Origin: Poriferisodalis sp965116245
GTDB lineage: Bacteria > Actinomycetota > Acidimicrobiia > Acidimicrobiales > Poriferisodalaceae
DNA: 64,000 nt
Assembly: GCA_965116245.1 (NCBI GenBank)
Contig: OZ220497.1
Coordinates: 1,798,001-1,862,000, forward strand
Reading direction: 5' to 3'
Shown: piece by piece, positions 42,564 through 49,740 of the stretch
How positions within the stretch are numbered: position 1 is the stretch's first letter
How the letters are laid out: each line of letters starts with the position of its first letter
Made by a program: the position numbers and the translations under genes
The notes under the pieces: model-generated
Database searches by the model: none
The model's input: only the letters and a program-made list of their open reading frames with translations
Told to the model about the DNA's origin: nothing

Positions 42564-45500
42564 TTAGTCGCTGTATTGGCCGTAGCCGAGGCCCCGTACG
42601 TGTGGTTCGTCGTGTAGCAGCTTGCGCAGCGAGGCGATTTCGGTTTCGTCCCACCCGAGCGCCTCGCAAACGGCGACATCCCAGACTTGGCGGACTTCAC
42701 ATTCGCCGTCGCGGTATTGCGGTACTTGTATGTCGCGGGTTGCTTCCCAGCAGGCTGTCAGCGTTGAGCTGATATGTGCTTCTGTCAGGTCTGGGACTGG
42801 AAGCAGTTCTGCCATTTCAATCGAGTATTGGGGGAAGGCCAGCCTTCCTCCTGGGTTGCGCATTATCAGCAGCCGACCGACCGTGGAGTTTAGAAACACG
42901 GCAGCGCTCTTTGCCAAGTAGGGCGTTAATCCGGTGACAGGTATCCAGCCGTTGCCGATGTGCGCACTCGCTGAGGCGACAGCGGTTACGCGCGCTGTGC
43001 TCATTCGCTGGCCAGCTGTCACGAGCAAGTGTCCTGCCTTTTCAAGCACTGGTGGGCGACCGTGCTTGAGCCAGGCCCAGTGTTCGTCTGGGGTGCTTTC
43101 TATACGGAGTTGACCTTTGGCACCTTTGCTCTTGATGATCGGAAATGAGTCCGGCGCGTGGGCACTTGAGGTGCGATACTCGCCTTTGCCGCGAAGAGCA
43201 CGCCCGGTGTCGTGACAGGCTGCACCGAGTGCCGTTAGGGGTCTCAGAGCTGCGTCCGCGGCAAAGCGAGCCGCAGCGTCCGCAAGCACTGGAGAGCGCC
43301 AGGCAGCGGCGCTCCAGTCACCCTGCCGTGATCGTTCGGCTGGCCATTCCGACACTTCGCCCCATCCATCGGCCAGAACTCCAGTGCCGCGAGCCTCTAT
43401 GGCGTCAAACAGCTCAGCGACTTCGCTGTCGTTACTGGGGAAGCGGTCCAGTGCAATTATCTGTGTTGCTCTCGGTATACCGCCTCGGCGACGCAGAACA
43501 ATGATGCTCTCGTTGATGTTGGTGTTCTGGGAGAGGTTGATGTTGCCGGGCTGGTGGCAGGTCAACACAGTGTCAAGGTCAAAGCGCTCAGTTAGAACTT
43601 GGCGCTCGCGCAGACCTGCCGTGCCGGTTAGAGCAATGCTGGGGTGAACCACAGACAACACTCCGCCATCGTGCCTGACACATAGGTCCGCAAGCGCTAC
43701 GAACATTGGTGCTACTGAGTTCTTGTCCCAAAAGCCCGCAAGTTCGCTGTCGGCCGCTACGAGTGCCTCATCAAGACCGTCGATTCGCTGTCGCAACGCT
43801 TGTTGTCTTAGCGCGGGGAATTTCTCGCCCATTTTATCGCGCTTCGTGAATGGTGGGTTCATGATGGCGATGCGGGCACCGATGGCGGCGTTAGCGGCTC
43901 GCTCTACCTCCGGGTCTTCAAGGCTGTGTCGCACGGCCTCGCCTTGAGCTGCGCTGGCAAACATCTCGGACTCACGTCGAGGGACTATCTCCTCTTCTGC
44001 GATCAGTTCAAGCGTCCCGGCCGCGTTGGGCACCATCGGATCACCAGTCGGGCCATAGGGCATCCGGTAGAGGCCCATGCCGCTGTATTTGATGTCGGCG
44101 TTGCCGGTCGTGAGCTGGGTGGCGGCCAGTTGCAGGGAGACACGGTTGATGTCCATGCCCTTTAGCACTTCTTCCACGGCCAGCTTCTGAAGCGCGGTGA
44201 TTTGTTGCTGAGATGCGCCTTGTTCGCGGGCGCGTCGTTTCATGTCGGCGAGTAGCGCTGCTAGAAGGGTGCCGCTGCCGCATGCCAGGTCGACTGCTTT
44301 GTGGTCGCGCCAGGTTTGCGGATCGGTCCAGTCCTGAGGACCGCAGGCATCGAGCGTCAACCTGGCTGCCATTGTTGCGGCTGGTGGTCGGGTAAAATAG
44401 GCGCCGTCGGATGCTTGGTTGCCCATTACTTTGTTGAACAGCGGGCCAGCATGATCGGCGCCTATGTCGGCGTAGGTGGCTGCTATGCGTTCGGCTTCGG
44501 CTGCCAAGTGCCGTAGTGCCCTCTCGAGTCCAGCCAGCCTCGCTGTGTCTTCGATGGCGTATATGGCTTCTTGTGCTGGCTCAATGACTGGCAGGAAGTC
44601 CTGTCGTGTTATGCGGTCCCAGTTTCGCTTCAGCTTTTCGATGACGGCAGCTTCGTTCTTGATAGCGTTGAGCGGCTCTACATCGCGCAACCAGCCGCCT
44701 GTTGCTATGCGTTGATGCAGCATCGCAGCGTTCATCAGCAACAGAGCCGCGATAGTGCAACCATCAGCTTGCTTCTTGCGCATGTCGGCTGCTAGTTGGT
44801 CCAGGCCGAAATGGGCATCCAGGGCAGCTTGCAGTTCGTCTGAGCGCAGGTGGTGGGCTGCTTCTTTGACGCTCTCCTCAAGGATGTTGAGGTCTCGGTT
44901 GACGCGGTCACGACGCAGACCCGAGTTGGCTAGCAGATTGACGGTGATGTCTTCGCCATAAGGGCTGTCAGCCAAGTTGAGCAGCATATGGTGGACTTGG
45001 TCCTCGCTGCGCTGCTCGGCACGCCTACGGCTTCGTGCTTCGCGCTCCTCGCGTGAGGGCACCGGATGACCGGCGTCTTCCTTGATCATCTTGCGAGCTT
45101 GTTTCTTTGTTTCTTCTATATTGACCGATCCATTGACCGTTCCGCGTGGCTCGTCGGTCTTGGGTTTGTCGCGCTCGGGTGTGCTCTCGCGTAGTTGCGC
45201 AGGGTTGTTGGCGTCGTGAGGCGGAGTCGCCGTGACTAGTCGAGTTGGTTCGGTGCTGGCTGTCCAATGTTCAGGCGCGAGGGGTCTAATGCCGTGCTGT
45301 GATAGCGGTGCGTCGGAGGCTGCTGCCGCTTCGACTACGTCATAAACGGTGCCCTGTGGTCCAGTGTGTTCGCCGTAGCGGATGCGCCTGGTCGTTCGTG
45401 ATGGAATTGCGACGATTGAGCGCACTGGTTGCGGCTCGTCGTTCGATGATGGTACGTGGATCTGTAGGAGACTGGCCAGCTCGTGTTCGATGCGGTCGTC

Positions 45501-47012
45501 GTGGGCCCGGAGCGCCAACAAAATTTGTCCCAGCTCGCTCCAACCCTCCTCGGGTCGGGCGTTACTGAGCCACCATTCTGGGTCACTCTCGTTGGGGGGA
45601 ATCAGAACCGGACAGATCACGTAGCCGAGTTCTTTGCCGGGCGAGGTTCGCATCGCGCGTCCTACGGCTTGTACTACGTCTATTGGGCTGCGTCGCGGTT
45701 CTAGGAACGCTACGGCGTTGAGGCTGGGTGAGTCGGTGCCTTCGCCGAAGATGCCCACGTTGATGATGCCGTGCGGAGCGTCGCTGCTGGCTTCAGCGAG
45801 CCGCCTTGTGGCTTCTTCGCGTTCGGTGACGTTGTTGGACGCGTCTAGGTGTTCCAGCTTGAACTCGGCCGGAGCATGGTCTTCTAGCCGATCGGCTAAC
45901 CACTCGCGCACCTCAGCTTTTTGCAGGTTCTTTGCTAGCTGTTTTGATTTGTTCACAGTGTTCATGAACGCGATGCATGAGTTCACGGCGACATTGCTCT
46001 CGTTGTCGGTGCGTGTCCCGCCAGCCATCACCAACGCCAACGCCAACCCTCGTATGTGGTCGCTCGTGGTGAGCTGATTGCGTTTGGTCTTACCTGGAGC
46101 CTCACGGGCTAGGTCGTTGGCGATTTCATAAGCGCGCTGGTCGCTCACGCCCAGCGCGATTATTCGATAGTCCGACAACCAGCCGTTGTTGACCGCGTCT
46201 ACGTAACTGCGTCGATACAGCTCCACCCCGAAGGTTGTTTCGTCGTCCATCGAACGCACGATGAATTCGTTTGGGTCTACCTGGCGGGTTGATGTCTCGT
46301 GGTTGTAGATGCGCGGAGTTGCGGTCTGGTAAACGCGATAGCGGGCCGGAAACGCATTATGGTCATGGCACAGTGTGAACTCGCGCAGCCTGTCATCTTC
46401 TTCGGGCTTGGCTTTGCGCTCGCGGCGCAACGAGGCTGTGCGGTGTGCTTCGTCGCACACCAGTAGCTGCAGTTGTGCGTCTGCCTTGTTGATGGCTTCG
46501 GCTACGCGTCCTGCACTCTGGTAGGTGCCGAAAATGACACTGACCTGGTCGCTGATTGTCCCGTCGTTTATCCACTGAGCGATCTTTTCGGAGTCGGTTG
46601 TGACAAAGCCCTTGAGATCATGGGCGCTGACATTGCTCGTGTCCCGTGTGGGGTCGTCTGCGTGCGCGGTGCTGTCTTCGCGCTTTGGGTCGTACGCGGC
46701 GGTGCGGTCCGAACACACCGTCAAAGGGCGCATGTTGACTTTCGTGCAGTTCAAAAACTCGCGGCGTATCTGAGCCACCAACGCAATTGACGGGCACAGC
46801 ACCACTGCAAGCTGCCCGGCGCCAGTAAGTTCCTCGGTGATATACAGCGCGATCCGGGTCTTGCCGGTTCCGCACGGCAAGATGATGCGGCCGCGAGCTT
46901 GACCTACTGGTAGACCGCCGGTGTCCGCCTCAACGTGCTCACGCAGCAACCTGACACTGGTATCCACGGCCTCGCGCTGCATCTCCGAACGAGACTGCGC
47001 AGCCCCCACCAA
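42564..47012 (-). CDS. Helicase + N6-adenine methylase + specificity part of a Type ISP-like restriction-modification enzyme
   Basis: 1482 residues from TTG 47012; the same frame is open upstream through the G15 tract to 47051. The superfamily 2 helicase has Walker A PCGTGKT (46-52), DEAH (187-190), TAT (about 230) and motif VI QAVGRAMR (448-455). A linker (about 500-850) leads to a gamma-type adenine methylase with motif I DLACGSGTL (908-916) and catalytic NPPF (1052-1055). The last 280 residues should recognise the DNA target. Helicase, coupler, methylase, target recognition is the order of single-chain Type ISP enzymes such as LlaGI; only the N-terminal nuclease is missing, and it is encoded immediately upstream in another frame. 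No good ribosome binding site precedes the TTG, which favours expression as a fusion. Confidence 0.88.
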   Translation of the reverse strand: MVGAAQSRSEMQREAVDTSVRLLREHVEADTGGLPVGQARGRIILPCGTGKTRIALYITEELTGAGQLAVVLCPSIALVAQIRREFLNCTKVNMRPLTVCSDRTAAYDPKREDSTAHADDPTRDTSNVSAHDLKGFVTTDSEKIAQWINDGTISDQVSVIFGTYQSAGRVAEAINKADAQLQLLVCDEAHRTASLRRERKAKPEEDDRLREFTLCHDHNAFPARYRVYQTATPRIYNHETSTRQVDPNEFIVRSMDDETTFGVELYRRSYVDAVNNGWLSDYRIIALGVSDQRAYEIANDLAREAPGKTKRNQLTTSDHIRGLALALVMAGGTRTDNESNVAVNSCIAFMNTVNKSKQLAKNLQKAEVREWLADRLEDHAPAEFKLEHLDASNNVTEREEATRRLAEASSDAPHGIINVGIFGEGTDSPSLNAVAFLEPRRSPIDVVQAVGRAMRTSPGKELGYVICPVLIPPNESDPEWWLSNARPEEGWSELGQILLALRAHDDRIEHELASLLQIHVPSSNDEPQPVRSIVAIPSRTTRRIRYGEHTGPQGTVYDVVEAAAASDAPLSQHGIRPLAPEHWTASTEPTRLVTATPPHDANNPAQLRESTPERDKPKTDEPRGTVNGSVNIEETKKQARKMIKEDAGHPVPSREEREARSRRRAEQRSEDQVHHMLLNLADSPYGEDITVNLLANSGLRRDRVNRDLNILEESVKEAAHHLRSDELQAALDAHFGLDQLAADMRKKQADGCTIAALLLMNAAMLHQRIATGGWLRDVEPLNAIKNEAAVIEKLKRNWDRITRQDFLPVIEPAQEAIYAIEDTARLAGLERALRHLAAEAERIAATYADIGADHAGPLFNKVMGNQASDGAYFTRPPAATMAARLTLDACGPQDWTDPQTWRDHKAVDLACGSGTLLAALLADMKRRAREQGASQQQITALQKLAVEEVLKGMDINRVSLQLAATQLTTGNADIKYSGMGLYRMPYGPTGDPMVPNAAGTLELIAEEEIVPRRESEMFASAAQGEAVRHSLEDPEVERAANAAIGARIAIMNPPFTKRDKMGEKFPALRQQALRQRIDGLDEALVAADSELAGFWDKNSVAPMFVALADLCVRHDGGVLSVVHPSIALTGTAGLRERQVLTERFDLDTVLTCHQPGNINLSQNTNINESIIVLRRRGGIPRATQIIALDRFPSNDSEVAELFDAIEARGTGVLADGWGEVSEWPAERSRQGDWSAAAWRSPVLADAAARFAADAALRPLTALGAACHDTGRALRGKGEYRTSSAHAPDSFPIIKSKGAKGQLRIESTPDEHWAWLKHGRPPVLEKAGHLLVTAGQRMSTARVTAVASASAHIGNGWIPVTGLTPYLAKSAAVFLNSTVGRLLIMRNPGGRLAFPQYSIEMAELLPVPDLTEAHISSTLTACWEATRDIQVPQYRDGECEVRQVWDVAVCEALGWDETEIASLRKLLHDEPHVRGLGYGQYSD

Positions 47013-47632
47013 AATCCCCGGATCTCGGGGGGGGGGGGGGGTGTCAGTGCGTTAGTGCCTACCGCGTTGGATGAACGTCCGTACCGGACTTCACTATGCT
47101 CGCCATCCGCCTTTTCTTTGGCAAATGAGACTGCCCTGCTCACGTCAACTGCGAGGACAACTTGCTTCACCTGATCTTCGCCAGCCTTGTTGGTCCGGTC
47201 AGCCGGAGCGCTAAGTCGCGCTGTACTGTTAGTGACCAGCCAACGCTCCGACCAAAAATCGCTGCGTGAAGCAGAAACGAAACTGTCAAACTCCTTCTTG
47301 GCGATATTGCTCCCTTTGCCAACGGAGTTAAGAAACCTTGACTTGCACTGAATTGCGATATGGGCGCCATCCGAACCTCGAACTGCGACCAAGTCAATTC
47401 CGAAATCACTGGCAGCAGAGTCAGGAAAGTACAGTTCGCGATCGGGCCACTGCCCCCACGGATAGACCACTTCGACGTCCCACTCGGCCAACCGCGGACC
47501 AATATTCACTGTCAACTCTTCAAGCCACTTGCCATCAGTAGGTCGCGACACATGCTCCTCCAACACCGCCCGCGCCCGCTCCAGAGCCAGCAACCGCTCC
47601 CGCGCCTCCAATGCTGCTTCGTCACGCTTCAC
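46904..47632 (-). CDS. Mrr-like nuclease domain of the split Type ISP-like enzyme
   Basis: 242 residues. Restriction-endonuclease fold with D80 in SDFGIDLVAV and the Q95xK97 pair in HIAIQCKS, the form of the PD-(D/E)xK site seen in Mrr-type nucleases. After residue 197 the frame enters the C15 run (five Pro) and continues for 40 residues of Arg/Trp/Cys-rich sequence that is simply the helicase start read in the wrong frame. So residues 1-197 are the real domain. With 16 or 13 C instead of 15 the frame joins the helicase and gives one chain of about 1690 residues, close to known Type ISP enzymes. As written the nuclease is made without its motor. Confidence 0.85.
   Translation of the reverse strand: MKRDEAALEARERLLALERARAVLEEHVSRPTDGKWLEELTVNIGPRLAEWDVEVVYPWGQWPDRELYFPDSAASDFGIDLVAVRGSDGAHIAIQCKSRFLNSVGKGSNIAKKEFDSFVSASRSDFWSERWLVTNSTARLSAPADRTNKAGEDQVKQVVLAVDVSRAVSFAKEKADGEHSEVRYGRSSNAVGTNALTPPPPPEIRGFWWGLRSLVRRCSARPWIPVSGCCVSTLRRTPAVYQ
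47027..47041 (-). repeat. G15 tract (C15 on coding strand) at the nuclease/helicase junction
   Basis: Fifteen consecutive G on the plus strand. The nuclease frame reads it as five Pro; the helicase frame is open on its downstream side but meets TAA at 47052-47054 upstream. Gain of one C or loss of two, or a -1 slip by ribosome or polymerase, fuses the two. This is the layout of a phase-variation switch. In Streptomyces coelicolor a G-tract in pglX switches the Pgl phage-defence system in the same manner. Confidence 0.85.
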
Positions 47633-48035
47633 AGGTCACGACCTCCCTAATACTGCCATGCGAGTCACTGTCCCCGAGGTAAAGGGGAACCAGCGCAGAC
47701 TAGCATGGCACACCTAGCGCAACGTCGTCAGACGCTGCCAAGAGCGATGTCGTAGGCGGCCGATCGCGTCGTCGGACATGGCTCAACTGGGGTGGTCACT
47801 AAGCCAGAGCCGCAATTCCCGAAGTATCGGCTGAAATCAAGCGCTGCTGTGATACGGGCACGCGTCGGCGAGTGGTGGCCAGGCCCGCTGAGTCGTGGCC
47901 GCCTGGGGTGAATCCTCCGAGCAGGTGCTTGCCTTTCTGTTTCAGAAATTCGTGCTTTCAACATGGCGGGACTTCAGTGCTGTAGCCGCTATAACCATCC
48001 CTGTTTGTGTGGCACGTGTGTACTAGTGTGGACTC
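47633..48035. other. 403-base spacer upstream of the nuclease and the DUF222 gene
   Basis: Divergent region between the restriction-modification locus (minus) and the DUF222/HNH gene (plus), so it must contain both promoters. I see no gene, tRNA or strong hairpin. It includes the right copy of the imperfect 28-nt direct repeat (47841-47868). Just before the DUF222 ATG the sequence TACTAG is a possible -10 box. Confidence 0.5.
47841..47868 (+). repeat. Imperfect 28-nt direct repeat, right copy (island flank)
   Basis: Partner of 40517-40544, 22 of 28 identical, same orientation. See that entry for the alternatives. Confidence 0.3.
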
Positions 48036-49532
48036 ATGTACTCGCAGGTGCAGCAGGCGGTTGAGTGTCTCACTGTCGCTCTTGATGGTGTCGACGCTGC
48101 GCCTACCGGGGAGCTTTTGCGCTCTCTTGGTCCGGCAAAGTCGCTTCGTTCTCTTGTTGAGCTGTACGAAACCAAAACAGCCACCGCGGTTGCTGCACGC
48201 GAACGCCATGGTGATGGCGGAGCAGGGTTGTTGAACCAGGTTGGCGGGTTGTCGCGCTCTGATGCGGCACGCAAGATACGTACCCAAACGGGTCTCGCTC
48301 AGTTGCCTACTGCTCGTAGTGGCGTAGCTGCGGGGCAGATCAGTTCCGCTAACGCCGACAAGCTGGTTCAGGCTGCCCGCAAGACCGGCCCCCAAGCAGT
48401 GCAAGATTCTGACGAGCTAGTGCAGCTCGCTAAGAGCTTGCCTGATGATGAGTTCGCTCAAGCCGCGCAACGCTGGACCACGCGTCAGCTAAGCGCCGAG
48501 GACCTAGCTGCGCGGCATCGCCGCTTGCGACAGCAGCGCCATGTCCGGTTCTGGTCTAGCGACGACGGCGCTGTGCAAATGCGCGGCAGCTTCGACACCG
48601 AAATGGGCGCTCGCATAAGGCACAGCCTTCAACAACAAGCTGAACTGCTACGCCGCACCGATCGGCAACAACTCAAACGCAGACAGACTGACGCTGAGAC
48701 CAGTGATGCTGCTGGCAGCCCAGTTCTCAACAGCCCTGATGTCAGAACTCAAGACCAGCGCATGGCCGACGCCCTCGACGGCCTATTGCGAGTCTCCGAC
48801 GTGCGCGATGGTTCCTTGTCGCAGTCGCAGCCTGGCGGTACCTCAAGTCGCAGCGCAGGTCGGCTGACCCATTCTCAAGCCGATGTCACATCGCAGCCCA
48901 CTGACACGCCGCGCCGCGATGACAGACGGCGCGCAAACTCACTCGCCACCAGTGCCGCAGACTCTGTAGATGCGCCCCCTCGCGGCCACATCCAACGTAA
49001 CGACGTTCACCGCGGCGCGACTCGGCGTACCGACGCGGAGATCGTTATTCGGGCTGATCTCGATGTGCTGTTGGGCGAGCCCGGCGGTTTCGCTGAGGTT
49101 GCTGGCAGCGGCCCGATACCACCACAAGTACTCCAACGGCTGGCTTGCAACTCTGATTTGTCGATGGTGATCTTCAAAGACGACCTCACACCGCTGTATG
49201 AGACAACAACTAGTCGGGCTCCGACCGCATCCCAACGACGCGCGCTCATCGCCCGCGATGGCGCCTGCATCGGCTGCGGCGCGCCGCCCGAACAATGCGA
49301 GATTCATCACATAGTTCCATGGTCCTGCGGCGGCAAAACCCAGATCGACAACCTCACGCTTGTGTGCTGGTCCTGCCACGACCGCATCCACGACAACAAC
49401 TGGAAAATCACCAAACAACAAGGCCAATACCGCCTAAGAGCCCCAGCGAATACCGACAAAGCCAACCCTGCCAAATCACGAAAACCGCCACTTAACGCTT
49501 CACTATTCTCTTCACGCTCAGGCGAGCCATAA
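48036..49532 (+). CDS. DUF222 / HNH endonuclease-domain protein (13E12-like)
   Basis: 498 residues. The N-terminal DUF222 region (about 25-200) is helical; a Ser/Thr/Asp/Arg-rich linker (about 215-330) is not conserved. The C-terminal HNH nuclease shows the zinc-binding CIGCG and CWSCHDRIH pairs with the catalytic EIHHIVPWSCGG between. This family is abundant and often multi-copy in actinobacteria; many members are carried by mobile elements, but no other element gene is here. It follows the restriction-modification locus and may be part of the same accessory block. Confidence 0.88.
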   Translation: MYSQVQQAVECLTVALDGVDAAPTGELLRSLGPAKSLRSLVELYETKTATAVAARERHGDGGAGLLNQVGGLSRSDAARKIRTQTGLAQLPTARSGVAAGQISSANADKLVQAARKTGPQAVQDSDELVQLAKSLPDDEFAQAAQRWTTRQLSAEDLAARHRRLRQQRHVRFWSSDDGAVQMRGSFDTEMGARIRHSLQQQAELLRRTDRQQLKRRQTDAETSDAAGSPVLNSPDVRTQDQRMADALDGLLRVSDVRDGSLSQSQPGGTSSRSAGRLTHSQADVTSQPTDTPRRDDRRRANSLATSAADSVDAPPRGHIQRNDVHRGATRRTDAEIVIRADLDVLLGEPGGFAEVAGSGPIPPQVLQRLACNSDLSMVIFKDDLTPLYETTTSRAPTASQRRALIARDGACIGCGAPPEQCEIHHIVPWSCGGKTQIDNLTLVCWSCHDRIHDNNWKITKQQGQYRLRAPANTDKANPAKSRKPPLNASLFSSRSGEP

Positions 49533-49541
49533 CAGCAGGAA

Positions 49542-49557
49542 CGCCGCAACCGCGGCG
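49542..49557 (+). terminator. Short GC hairpin after the DUF222 gene
   Basis: CGCCGC-AACC-GCGGCG, a perfect six-pair hairpin starting ten bases after the stop codon. No T-run follows, so a terminator role is plausible but unproven. The remaining 180 bases to the convergent hydantoinase gene show nothing recognisable. Confidence 0.4.
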
Positions 49558-49740
49558 ACTTAGAACGACATCCGATAGGCGCTGCAATGCCTAAGGGGAC
49601 TAATGGCGTGAAGCGCGGCAAACCGCGTTGACGACGAAGCCCACCGCAGCCGAAGCGACTGCGGAGCGACGTTGGCCTAGCAGCAGCATGCGGCAATCGC
49701 GACCGGCGACGCTGCCCGCTTCGGCCAGCATCAACTGCGT

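Noticed and set aside
42068..42700. 210-codon minus-strand reading frame crossing both homopolymer runs
   Set aside because: It overlaps the 144-residue gene on the other strand and the end of the helicase-methylase gene. Its translation is Pro/Gly/Ser/Arg-rich with no conserved pattern, so it is a shadow frame.
47633..48035. tRNA or integration site next to the island
   Set aside because: No cloverleaf or T-loop sequence could be found on either strand, and there is no integrase gene.
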